This document shows, in pieces, positions 34,001 through 44,100 of a stretch of DNA of 64,000 bases (position 1 is the first letter of the stretch; each line of letters begins with the position of its first letter). Where the stretch lies: contig BRXU01000021.1 in assembly GCA_030267565.1 (NCBI GenBank), forward strand, positions 421,501 through 485,500, given 5' to 3'. The translations under genes were made by a program, and so were the position numbers. The DNA comes from Pleodorina starrii (lineage: Eukaryota; Chlorophyta; Chlorophyceae; Chlamydomonadales; Volvocaceae). The notes beneath the pieces were generated by a model. The model did no database searches. It saw only the letters and a list, made by a program, of their open reading frames with translations, and was not told the DNA's origin.

Positions 34001-35826
34001 GAGTGAGTGATCGATGGGCTGATTGGTTGGCTGATCGATTGGCTGATTGATTGGCTGAGTGGATGCACGTGAGCGATGGAGCGATGGATGGATCCGTGCT
34101 CGTCGGGAGTGCCCCTCATCTGATGCTCGATCCAAATCCAGATCCAGATCAAACCGCCTCCGCACCGCCAGTGCTCCGCCTTTCCCCGCAAATTCACTCT
34201 TCAACCCCCCTTACCCCCCCCCCACCCCCTCTCCTCCCCCCCCCCGCAGTACTATTTCCCGCTGCGTGAGGGAAAGGACGGCGGACTGCGAGTCACCGTT
34301 GCCAAGTGGGTCTCCTTCCCCTCCAGGGAGGGGGAAAGGGGGGGAAGGGGGGAAGGGGGGATGTCCACCGGGGGGGGGGTAGAAAATGATACCGCAGCGG
34401 AGACGAAGACGGGGGGGCTCCTGCCGGGAACACGTGCGGCTGCGTGCGGGTAAACCCCCCTGCCCACGCCCCCGTTGCCCTCCCTGGAAGGAAGGGCCCC
34501 GGCAGGAGAAGGGAAGGAAAGAGGCAACACCAACCCTGCTGCTATCTTTGTTGTGATCTCGGGTTCGGTCGTGCTCGGTTGGGTCGGGTCGGGATACGTG
34601 GATAACCCCCCGCCGCCCCCACCCACCCCACCCCACCCCCGGTCCCGCTGCTCGTCCACAGGTACCTCACTCCGTCGGGGTACGACATCAGCGGGCGGAA
34701 GGCGGGCCTTGCGCCCGACCGTGCCTGCACTGACTTCCCCCACGGTGGGTGGGTGGGTGGGGGGGGGGATCGGCCGCCTGGTTAGGGTTTACACGCATGG
34801 GGTAGCAGACACGTTTGGGGAGGGCGGCGGGTGGCGGGGGGTTCAATCTCAGTCTCGGGGTTCTGGCCCCCTTTTTTAGGGTGTTGTCCGCTGCGCTGCG
34901 CGCCTCCGGATGAACGGCGCGAGTGGGCTGAGCAGTGTGTCCGCGTAATGTACGTGTCGCGTCGCGTCGTGTCGCGTCGTGTGCGCTCATCGAAAGGCTT
35001 TGTAACCCCCCTGCTGCTGCTGCTGCCTCGCCTCCGACGAAACGCCGCTTTCCCCCTCGCTCGCTCACTCGCTCACTCACTCACTCACTCACTCACTCAC
35101 TCACTCACTCACTCACTCACTCGCTCGCTCGCTCACTCACTCGCTCGCTCACTCACTCGCTCGCTCGCTCGCTCGCTCGCTCACTCACTCACTCACTCAC
35201 TCACTCACTCACTCGCTCACTCACTCACTCACTCACTCACTCACTCACTCACTCGCTCACTCGCTCACTCACTCACTCACTCACTCACTCACTCACTCAC
35301 TCACTCACTCACTCACTCACTCGCTCACTCACTCACTCACTCACTCACTCACTCACTCACTCACTCACTCGCTCGCTCGCTCACTCGCTCACTCGCTCAC
35401 TCACTCGCTCGCTCACTCACTCACTCACTCACTCACTCACTCGCTCGCTCACTCACTCACTCACTCACTCGCTCACTCACTCACTCACTCACTCACTCAC
35501 TCACTCGCTCGCTCACTCACTCACTCACTCGCTCGCTCACTCACTCACTCACTCACTCACTCACTCACTCACTCACTCGCTCACTCACTCACTCGCTCAC
35601 TCACTCACTCACTCCTCTCGCACCCTTCCCCCCTCCATCCCGCCCAATCCCTCCATCCCCCCACCCCCTGTTCCCTGTTTCGTTCTTGCATTACACTCTT
35701 CAAACCCCCCGCCACACCACCCCCCACCCCACCACCACCCCAGGTGGCACCCAGCCCCCCAGCAGCCTGCAACAATCGGATGAGTGCATCAGGCAGGCCG
35801 CAGCGCTGCTGGCGGATAGGGCATGA
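28029..35826 (+). CDS. C-terminal processing protease (thylakoid D1 protease, CtpA type)
   Basis: Twelve exons: 28029-28450, 29149-29332, 29809-29977, 30725-30847, 31230-31606, 32038-32197, 32665-32774, 33073-33174, 33730-33807, 34250-34305, 34662-34744, 35744-35826. They total 648 codons plus stop, all GT-AG. Family function: cutting the C-terminal extension from precursor D1 of photosystem II, in the thylakoid lumen. Residues 1-65 look like a chloroplast transit peptide. A hydrophobic stretch (about 71-85) followed by VAPADA fits a lumenal transfer signal with cleavage near residue 102. The first Arg residues are not adjacent, so Sec rather than Tat export is likelier. LYDPYTQFLPPSAF leads into a PDZ domain (GLGLELGPVV, AGSPAEAAGISRGDTLISID). 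The catalytic domain has YVLDLRNNPGG, Ser546 in TASASE and Lys571 in TFGKG, 25 residues apart as in known CtpA. A 70-residue Ala/Gly/Ser insertion interrupts the PDZ domain. The length exceeds the usual bacterial form mainly because of targeting and this insertion. Confidence 0.93.
29339..29396 (+). repeat. dispersed module A (copy at a donor)
   Basis: ggggtatccacgtataggcc then ggagcccgtgaacggtaaaa and agtaacagaagaagg, starting 6 bases after the GT of protease intron 2. Confidence 0.8.
30223..30490 (+). repeat. (CCCCT)n array, about 270 bases
   Basis: Nearly pure for about 200 bases, then with CCTCT variants in the last 70. It lies in protease intron 3 (29978-30724) and is followed directly by a module C copy at 30492-30530. 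Confidence 0.9.
30492..30530 (+). repeat. dispersed module C (copy)
   Basis: ttcttgtttctgtctttgca then aattcactcttcaaactcc, in the acceptor half of protease intron 3. Confidence 0.7.
31029..31200 (+). repeat. module cluster C-B-B
   Basis: Module C (tcgtttcattcttgcaattt then cactcttgaa) at 31029-31060 is followed by two copies of module B, at 31071-31106 (ataatggagcatatcactcc) and 31160-31200 (agtgactcattgttttataa then aggagcatatcactccctg). All are in the acceptor half of protease intron 4, the last ending 29 bases before exon 5. Confidence 0.8.
31871..31984 (+). repeat. module cluster B-A
   Basis: Module B (ctcattggctttataaagga then gcatatcactccctgac) is followed by module A in C-rich orientation (attcttctgactcgttaccg then ttcacgggctccggcctata). 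Both lie in the acceptor half of protease intron 5. Confidence 0.8.
32286..32344 (+). repeat. dispersed module D, with an inverted partner at 32541
   Basis: gtaaaaagaagataccgcag then cggagggacggagacggcgttagcgaacggaccc. A truncated reverse copy (cctccgctacggtatctctt) lies at 32541-32562. They occupy the two halves of protease intron 6 as an inverted pair. Confidence 0.75.
32828..32960. repeat. inverted pair of module A
   Basis: A short copy (gggtatccgcggatagggg) at 32828 and a full opposite-strand copy at 32891-32960 (cttcttctgttactttaccg then ttcacgggctccggccta) lie in protease intron 7. Confidence 0.7.
33240..33280 (-). repeat. dispersed module B (reverse copy)
   Basis: cagggagtgatatgctcctt then tataaaataatgagtcactg, in the donor half of protease intron 8, opposite to the copies in acceptor halves. 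Confidence 0.75.
33553..33672 (+). repeat. module cluster C-A
   Basis: Module C (cagggcctcttgtttctttg then ttgcaaattcactcttcaaac) at 33553-33595 is followed by module A in C-rich orientation (ggattcttctgatacgttgc then cgtttacgggctccggtcta). Both lie in the acceptor half of protease intron 8. Confidence 0.75.
34380..34413 (+). repeat. dispersed module D (copy)
   Basis: tagaaaatgataccgcagcg then gagacgaagacgg, in the donor half of protease intron 10. A truncated module A end (gatacgtggataacccccc) lies at 34593-34612 in the other half. Confidence 0.65.
35057..35614 (+). repeat. 560-base (TCAC/TCGC)n array
   Basis: About 140 tetramers in protease intron 11, each either TCAC or TCGC, in an irregular order, with no other variant seen. 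It is followed by a module C copy at 35675-35708. Confidence 0.95.
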
Positions 35827-37903
35827 GGGGCCCGAGGGTCTGGTGGAGGAGCAGGAGGTGGTGGACAAGGATGAGGGGGGCGGAAAGGACGAAAAACAGA
35901 AGAGGAAACGGGAGGGGGACATCCGGGGAGGAGGCGGCGGCGGCGGAGGAGGCATTGCGGCATTGCGGGAGGCGCCGTCGTTTGTACCATCAGGTGCCAT
36001 TGCATCCATCTCCACAGCGTGTCGGTTGTTGGTTGTCAGTTGTCGTTTGTCAGGTAATGTGTGTGCCATTGTCAGCTGTGTCAGCATTGTCAGCTGTCAT
36101 GTCCGTGCCATCGTCTCATGAGTCTTGACGCATTGTGTGTGTACAGTATTTTTCATCCTGGAGAAAATTACGTCGCACCCGGCCGCCGTTTGGACGGAAT
36201 GCATGTGCGGCGTGATGAAATGTACAGCAGTTTGTACGGCGTTGGTTGAAGGTCGTTGGGTTTCGTTGCGTGCCTCAGGTCGGGGTCCCCTCGAGAGGGC
36301 CCCGGGCGATGGCGGAGGTACCACGTGGCGAGTTGTCGTACCGTAAAATACCGTGACACGTGTTTCATTATTCTTTGATGCGGTTATGCCAGGAAACGTT
36401 ATGTTTTACGGCATGCCCTGTACGGCATGCCTCCATCCCTTGCTGAGGGCGTGAGGGGGCGCTAGTCTCCTCCGTGTACGGCTGTGCGCTTGCTGTACTG
36501 CCTGCCTGCCTGCCTGCGAAAGTCGCCGTACCCTGTACCCTGTACCCTGCACCCCAACTGAGGCGTACTTTTAGCAGAGAGGAAAGAGGAAAGAGAGGAG
36601 AGGCCGACCCCCGACCTCCCGCTCTTCCCCCCTGCCTGCCTGCTTCACTGCGGATTGTGTATCTTAACCACCACCACCAACCCCCACCTTTTATGACCCC
36701 CGCCTATACGGCACCTGTCTGCGAATGTTCGTCCTCCGTCCGCAAAGGCGGCGGATAATGTAATGTTTGGGCGGCGCAAAGGCGGCGGCCATATGGGGGG
36801 CAGGGTTGGGGCGGTGCGTTGCGGTTCGGCGTCCGTCCGTCCGTCCGTCCATCCATCCATCCATCCATCCATCCGGCCGGCAGGCCGGCTTAGGTCGGTT
36901 GTCGGTGCCGGCGTGCGGTTCGGTTCGATAGGGTGTGTGTGTGATTGTATGCACGTGTCGTACCGTACCGGGATGGGTGGGGGGAGGCGCCAACGGCAGC
37001 AGCCCCTTCCGCAGTCGCTGGGACGGGAACACGGGGGTAGGGGTCCGTGGTGGCAGGTGGGAGCGGTTGGGTTCCCCCCAAACCCAACCGCTCCCACCTG
37101 CCACCAGTACCGTAGCCCTTCCCTCCCGAGCTGTTGGGTTCCCCCCAAACCCAACAGCTCGGGAGGGAAGGGCTACGGTACTGGCCCAGGTAGGGGTGTA
37201 CCGTAATGGCGGTGAGCTGCTGGACTGGACTGGACTGGACTGGTGGTTTCGGGGCGATCTTGCGTGCTGGGCAGCTGGGCAGCCCGACTCCCCCTGAGGG
37301 GCAATGAGCTGCTGCTGGGATGGAGGTTAAGGTGGAGGGAGGCGTACGTGGTGGGGGTGGGGGTGGGGGTGGCGGTGGCGGTGGCGGCGGTTCTGAGTGG
37401 AGGCCGCCGCCGTCCATTGAGGCACTCGTCGCCGGCGCCGCTGCGCAGCCGCCCAGTTCCCACCCACCCAGTGGCGGCGTTCGGTAGCCCCGTCCGCACA
37501 CCTGCGAAGCGGCTCGGTAAAGAGGTTGAACAGAATACGGGAGAGGGGTTGCTTTATATCATGAAGCTCGTATACCGGTACCCTCCTAGGGAAACTGGCT
37601 TTCGCTAATTGTATGAGAAGCTGTTCGACCGACGAGGCAACGTACGACTCCTGCCCCAGCGAATTGCGCGAGCCAATTCAGCGTTACAAAAGCGAGTGAT
37701 GCGTCAGAAGTGCATACGTATGTACGTATGTAAACATGTAGGTTAGCTGAGCCACCGCTGAGTTGGCGCGTAACGCGCGCTATTGGCCTTCGGCTCGGAC
37801 GTCACGCCACGACGGTTGATTTGTCGTTTAGATATCTGCCGATTTCCAACACCTTCAAATCTTCTACAAGAGAAAGTTTGAAACGCTTATTACATGCTTG
37901 GCG
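35827..37903. other. intergenic region between protease and cupin gene
   Basis: I find no supported gene. It holds the protease 3' flank, clusters of TACGGC/GTACGG words (36220-36260, 36340-36430), a (GTCC/ATCC)n run at 36833-36875, the double hairpin described separately, and a GTGGGG/GGTGGC run near 37350-37390. From about 37.5 kb it becomes microsatellite-free and less GC-rich, the likely cupin promoter. A TGTAA at 36759-36763 is the nearest candidate polyadenylation motif for the protease, but it lies about 930 bases from the stop. Confidence 0.4.
37048..37184. repeat. two adjacent perfect hairpins with identical loops
   Basis: Hairpin 1 has arms 37048-37073 and 37081-37106 (26 bases, perfect). 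Hairpin 2 has arms 37104-37140 and 37148-37184 (37 bases, perfect). Each loop is cccccca flanked by gggtt and aaccc, and the two share three bases. Confidence 0.95.
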
Positions 37904-40867
37904 ATGTCACGGACATCAATAATAAATCGCGCCTGGCCAACCACCTGGCCGAGGTGGCTTTGGGCTGAGCATTTTCTCCTCCTCGGTCTGGTTGGATGGA
38001 ACGTTATGGGGCTTTGGCGCATGCTACGCAGCTGGGAAAGGCGGGCAACGTCGCGGAAAAAGTCCGTCGAAACGGACCTCATGGGCTCTTGTTCGGAAAG
38101 GGGAACTGTTTCCAATTCTGAAAATACACCTAGGCCAGAGTTTGCGATGCCGTCGAATCATCCCGGCGTGCCTTGCGGCGAGATGGAGAGCTTGCATCGT
38201 ACGGTCGCCTCCACGCTTGCGCAAATCAAGTCGCTGGCGGGACCGAAAGGCGTCCTATCATGGCCGAACGTGGCGCAGGCTTCCGGGGCGAGCATGGACA
38301 TGGCGGCTATTTCGGAGGGGCAGGTGCGTGCGTGCGTGCGTGAGGTCCATGTTGCGTTGAGGTGCGTGCGTGCGTGTGCGTGCGCGACGGGTGACCTCGC
38401 CTGCCTGACACAGCACACGTGCATCAATAAATATGTACTGTTAGCACACACGTCGTTTTCCCACCGGCTCTAAACGCCAGTGCGTTGTTCGTTGGTATCC
38501 ATGCCCGCGCGCATGGCGCCTGCAGCTGACGCACGCTCTATGTGTGCGTGTGTGTACCGGTATGTGTGTGTATATGTGCGTGTATGTGTGTGGCCAGGCC
38601 GCCTCCTTCCTTGATGACCGGGGAGCCATCTACAAGTTCAAGGTGCGTGGGGCAACGAACGCGCTGCATGTACGGCATCATACACGCGTGTGTGGTGGGG
38701 TTGGGCGGTGGGAGCGAGGGTGCGCGAAGCGTGAGGGGGGCGGGGACTGCAGAGGGTAAAGCTGCTGCTGGCAAAGTGAAGATCGGTGATCGGCAAAAAA
38801 GGGTTCAACTTGGGAGTGGAAGGATGGGATGGGGTGCGTATATGTGCACTGGGGGCGGGAGGGGGGCGAGAGGAGGGGAAGCGATACCGGTACCTTGATA
38901 GCTGGGTATCGCTTCATCTGCGGTCTATCTGTTGTCTATCTGCTGTCTATCTACAGCCGATCTGCTGTCTATCTGTTGTCTATCTGCTGATATTTTGGAC
39001 CTGTTCCGGCTGCCCGTCCTACGGCTGTACGACAGCTGGCTGACAACGTGTACGTCAACATGTACTACACAAAGGCCGGGTTTCGTCGGAGCGGCGACCT
39101 GCACGACTGCAACCAGTACGACGTTGTCCTGCGCGGCCGTACTCGCCTGCGCATGATTGTGGGTAACGTACCGCCTACGTCGTACGTCGGGGTGGGCGGC
39201 GTACACGAGGAGACCAGGAGACGGGGGAGAGGGGGGAGACGGGAGAGGGTGGAGGGGCGGCGGGAGGCCGGGAAGATAGTATCGGCTGCGTGTCGAATCT
39301 GGAACCAAATGACGAGGGCAATCGTCGGAGGCACATCACGTCGAGGTCAGACATGGGCCATAGCCAGCCCCCGTCGTTGACACCTAGCAGCTCCCAACTC
39401 CCCTCGGGGTGTGCAGTACAGAAGCTTTGGCTTTGGCGGGACGACTTGGCCGCCGTACATTTGTCGTACTTTATTGCTGCAGCTACCGTATCGCTGCTGC
39501 TTGCTCATTCATTCCTTTATTCCTTCGTCCTTCTGTCTCCGCCGTAACCTCACGAGTCCCATCCATCCATCCATCCATCCATCCACCCATCCATCCATCC
39601 ATCCAAGTATCGACCCATCCATCATCATATGCCGCCCCCGAAGTGTGTGTGGACAGCAGTCACTAGACGGATGGGCGGAGCTGAAGCGGCACTGGTCGGC
39701 AGTGGGGGAGGAGGGGCGGGGCGGCGGCGCGAGGTGGATGCCCGCCGCCCCGAAACCCTAAAGCCCCCCGAGCCCCCCGAGCCGAACGAACCCGCATTCT
39801 CACGCAGTTGCTTCGCATAGCCCCGTGCCCACTTCCTTTCGCACCCACCCCCATAAACACACACACACATCCTTACAGGACCCTCACACGGGCCGTGAGG
39901 TGGTTCAGGAGTACGGTCCGAATGACTTCATCGTCATTCCCGCCAGGTAGGCAGGAGGGGAGGCAGGGAGCAGTACGGGTTAGGTGGGGCAGGTTGGGGG
40001 CGGGGAGGGCCAGATTGAATGATTGAGTGTTGGGCTGATGTCCGCTTTCGGCAGAAGGATGTTGTCGTACAGGCTGTCGAGTCTGGAACGTTGCCGTACT
40101 GCATCAAGTGAGGGTGGGAACCGCGGGTCGGGTCAGGTCGGGGGTTGCCTCCCCGTCAGCAGCGGCGGGGTCGCCCCGCACGCCTTGTGCCGGTACACAA
40201 GTTCCGGGGTTGGCATTCTGGGCGCCGTTCTCCTCATCCTGGGGAGGGGCCGGAGGGTGCCTAACTCCCGCTCCCTCGCCAAGCGGGCCCTTCGCGGCAT
40301 GTGGTATTGTACTGCACTCCGTACATGCCCGTACACACACAGGACGCCGCACATGTTCGAGTTCCTGGAAGATAATTGCCTGCTGGAATGGTGGGATGCG
40401 CCCTTCCGTGCTTGGTGGGTGGCTGGGTGGCTTGGTGGGTGGGTAGCTGGGTAGGTGGGGTGGGTGGGTGGGTGGGTGGGGAGTGTCTGTTGGGTGTATC
40501 TGCGGGGCTGGGGGATGTTCAGAGGGTCGCACCGGCGGCCCCCTTGCCCGCTTTGGAGGTGGGTTTACGAACGCGTGCGGTGCATGCTGTGGCCTATGTA
40601 TGTGTATGTTACGAACCCATGCATACCCCTTGTGCCCCGCTGTACGGCAGGTACTACCAGCCGTACCGTACCGTGATTGAGCAGGGCCTGGCGCTGCGGG
40701 ATACGGAGGGCCGCGACTTCTCCACCCGCCTGCCGCCACCGGCGGGGGGGGGGAGGCGCACGACTGAGCTGAGCGAGACGACCGCCACCGGCCCCACAGC
40801 CCTTCGTGGGGAGGTGTTGGGAGGCCGCCGAGCTACAGGCAGGGGTGGATGGTGCATGGTTGGCTGA
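37904..40867 (+). CDS. cupin-fold protein with N-terminal membrane segment
   Basis: Six exons, 37904-38323, 38598-38642, 39036-39158, 39879-39946, 40343-40414 and 40651-40867, join in phase to 314 residues. Residues 23-38 ([16 protein letters not shown]) are hydrophobic and follow a basic N-terminus, suggesting a signal anchor or an organelle-targeting element. Exon 2 gives [15 protein letters not shown]. The C-terminal half reads as one cupin barrel: [19 protein letters not shown] (motif 1, with a single clear His), then [18 protein letters not shown] (motif 2, with the IPxxxPH turn), then [19 protein letters not shown]. Metal binding would rest on few residues, so catalysis is not assured. 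The last 50 residues are Pro/Gly/Thr/Arg-rich and look disordered. No enzyme name is justified. The exon 3 donor was chosen as GTGGGT because it preserves phase with exon 4. Confidence 0.8.
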
Positions 40868-41180
40868 GCGGGAGGGGGGCGTCAACAGTGGCAGCTGGCA
40901 GCACATGGAGGCTCGAGGGCGCTGGCGAGGGGAGCAGGAGTGCCAGTGCTGGCCAGGGATGCAGAATGAGCTGCTGAATGTTGGCGAATCATCATTAACC
41001 CGTAAGGGAATAACATGTATTTAAGCATACTGATGCAAAAGATAAGAGCCAACGTATGCTGATGTAGTTATGCTGGCTTTGCCAAGCCTAGGACGTCTGC
41101 GCAGTGGCGAGCGAGGCGGTCGTGACCTCCTCCGGAACCAACCGAACCTTCTCGGCGCGCTACATTTCATGTCGTTAAAC
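40868..41180. promoter_or_regulatory. short cupin-GST intergenic space
   Basis: Only about 300 bases separate the cupin stop from the GST start region, both on the plus strand. The GC falls sharply after about 40.97 kb. The cupin polyadenylation site and the GST promoter must both lie here. No TGTAA is visible. Confidence 0.4.
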
Positions 41181-44100
41181 ATGCGCATTGCCACAACTGT
41201 AATAAACGCACGGGTTGTCAGGCGTGCAATCTGGACTTCGGCGCCAGCGGGTTTCCGGCATTGTCACAGTCGCAGCTCCGTTCAGCCAGCAGCGGCATAC
41301 CACCAGCAATCGACCATGGCACCCAAGATTATCTATTTTCCGGTCCGTGGCAGGTTAGTGTTAGTCAAAGCGTCGCTTCCGAATTGTTGGATCGCATTGG
41401 TCACGGACTCACGGTTGAGCCCAGCCTGTCATCTTGAGCTCGGACTGACATCGAATGGTTTGACAACATCATACAGGGCTGAGGTGATGAAGCTGGCAAT
41501 TGTGGCCTCTGGTGACGATTTTGAGTTGGAGCAAGTGAATTTCCAAGACATGAAGGCGCACCCGGAGCTGTACCCTTTCGGACAGTGTCCCAGGCAAGCC
41601 TTGATGAACATCTGGCGTGTATCGAGCGAAATATGGCCCTCAGCCAGCAGCGCGTAGTATGAGACGATGAAACACATCGGCGTACCCTGTACTACTGCGT
41701 AACACGATTTCTTGTTTCCAACTCTGCAGGCTTGTGGACGGAGACAACGACATGGTGCAGTCAAATGCCATCATCAGGTACGGTACGACAGCTCCAGGCC
41801 ACCAGGCCGCCGCGCCCGTAATGTTGCAGCAGGGTGGTTGCTGGTTGGGACGGGTGCCGCCACAGGTGCCGCAACCGCTTACAAGCTTCGAAGCCCCCAT
41901 TCAAAGCATCAATAAAGGTAACACCCGAGAGCGTCAGCATGCGGCCGAGCCCCGGGGGCCAGGCTGAGAGCTTCCTGCGCTCCTAACCGTCGCGAGCCTC
42001 TCGGGGGCCTCCCTCCCTCCCGCCAGAGCCGTGTTCCTCCCCTTTCCTCCCCCCTCGATGGAAGCCATGGAGGGGCCGCCTTCGCCTTCTCCTTCTGGTG
42101 GTGGCGCGGGACCCACCTCCTCGCGCCACGAGCCACCACGAGCCATCGAGCCACCCCCAAAGCCGCAGCTCCCTCAACAGCGGACCCGCCTCCCCACCCC
42201 CTGATACGTTACCGTTCACGGGCGCCGGCCTATACGTGGATAACCCCCCCCCCCCGCGCACACACACAAACACACACACACAACCCGTCAGTCGTGTCCA
42301 GCTATGGGATACCCCACCCATGACCCCAACCCCGTGGTGGCTTGGACCGGGGGGGTCAGGGAGTGATAAGCTCCTTTATAAACGGACCGGGGGAGGGGGG
42401 ATCAGATCAACCAAGCAGCACACGGACGGCGTATGCCCCTGTATAGCTAGCCTGGGATGAAGTGGATGGCCCTGCCCTCACTGCCCCCCTGGCCCCCTGC
42501 CCTCACTGCCCCCCTGCCCCCGCGAGTGGTGTTTGGGCCCATTCACATCCCGCCGTCGCCCCTTTTCTCACCCCTCCTTCCGCCCCCCGCCTCCCGCACC
42601 CTCGCACCCGCCCTCTCCCCCTTCAGGTACCTGGGCCGCAAGTACGGCCTGTACGGCAAGTCCGAGAAGGAAACGATTGCCGTTGACGAGATCCTGGAGG
42701 GCGTGGAGTCCCTCCGGTGCAAATACCTCACCCTCATCTACCAGGACCAACTGGTGGGTGGCTGGGTGGGGGGGGGGGTGGGCCGATGTTCGAAATCTTC
42801 GGCGTGCCGCCCAATTCACATTTCCTGTCCATCTGTGCAATCCAATTGGGAAACGGGGCTGGTCTGTACCGTTACAGCGCGCACTTCAGTCCGTGGCGCC
42901 TGCCTGCCGGCCTGCCTGCCGGCCTGCCGGCCTGCCGGCCTGCCACCCCACCCACTCCCCACACAACACACGCGCCCCTCCCTCCCTCCCTCCCTCCCTC
43001 CCTCCCCCCCTCCCTCCCTCCCTCCCTCCCTCCCTCCCCCCCCTCCCTCCCTCCCCTCCCTCTCTCCCCTCCTTCAGGCCACTAAGGACGCCTATTGGAC
43101 CTCACACGGAGACCCGGCCTCCGTCGACTCGCGGAACGGTGAGCACCGCACTTTGGGGGGGGGGTGTTGCTAGGGGGGGGAGGGGTGTTTGCGAGCGGGA
43201 GGGGGAGCGGGTCGGGGGCTGGACTGCCCCGGGGGCTAGAATAAACCTGCCGGGTGTGGGGAGGGTGGCGGTGAGGCGCGGAGGCGGGGGCGGGGATGGG
43301 GTGTTGGCGGTCTCATACTACAGCCATGTTTTGTTGCTGTGTTTCTGGTTCTGCCCCCCCACACGCACTTGGCCCCACACACTTCCACGCTCCCCTTTTC
43401 CCCCCGCTCTCTGCCCCAGTGCCCGAACCGAATCAACCAGCGCGCCATTAGACAACGACAACACTCTACCCCCCGGCCCTCCTTCTCCCCTCTCCCCGCC
43501 CTTCCCCCCGCCCTCCCCGCCCTGCTCTCCAAGTCATCACATCAACCCCTCCCTCCGCCCCCCGCCCCCCAACACCTGCTGCTTCACTGGCGCGCTTCTC
43601 TCACCCCTGAACTGCGTTCTTCCCCCTCCTCCCCCTCCCCCTCCAACCTGCGCTCTTCCCGACTCTGTACCCCCTCCCCCCCCTCCCCTCCGTCCGTCCG
43701 TCTGGGTTGGTCTGGCGGCGACGCGGTCGCTCGCGCTGGGTCCTGGGTCCGTTCGCTAACGCCGTCTCCGTCTCCGCTGCGGTATCTTCCGTTTACCTCC
43801 CCTCCCCCTCCCCCTCCCCTCCCCTCCCCTCCCCTCCCCTCCCCTCCCCTCCCCTCCCCTCCCCTCCCCTCCCCTCCCCTCCCCTCCCCTCCCCTCCCCT
43901 CCCCTCCCCTCCCCTCCCCTCCCCTCCCCTCCCCTCCCCTCCCCTCCCCTCCCCTCCCCTCCCCTCCCCTCCCCTCCCCTCCCCTCCCCTCCCCTCCCCT
44001 CCCCTCCCCTCCCCTCCCTCACTCCCCAGGTGGGGCCCACCTGCTGTACTTCTCCCGGCTGCTGGCTCGCAACAAGGAGGCCGGGGGCGGGGGGGGCAAG

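Noticed and set aside
34831..35826. 331-codon plus-strand frame of Leu-Thr-His-Ser repeats
   Set aside because: It is a reading of the intronic TCAC/TCGC array in an unrelated phase. Only its last part overlaps the protease terminal exon, which is reached by splicing.
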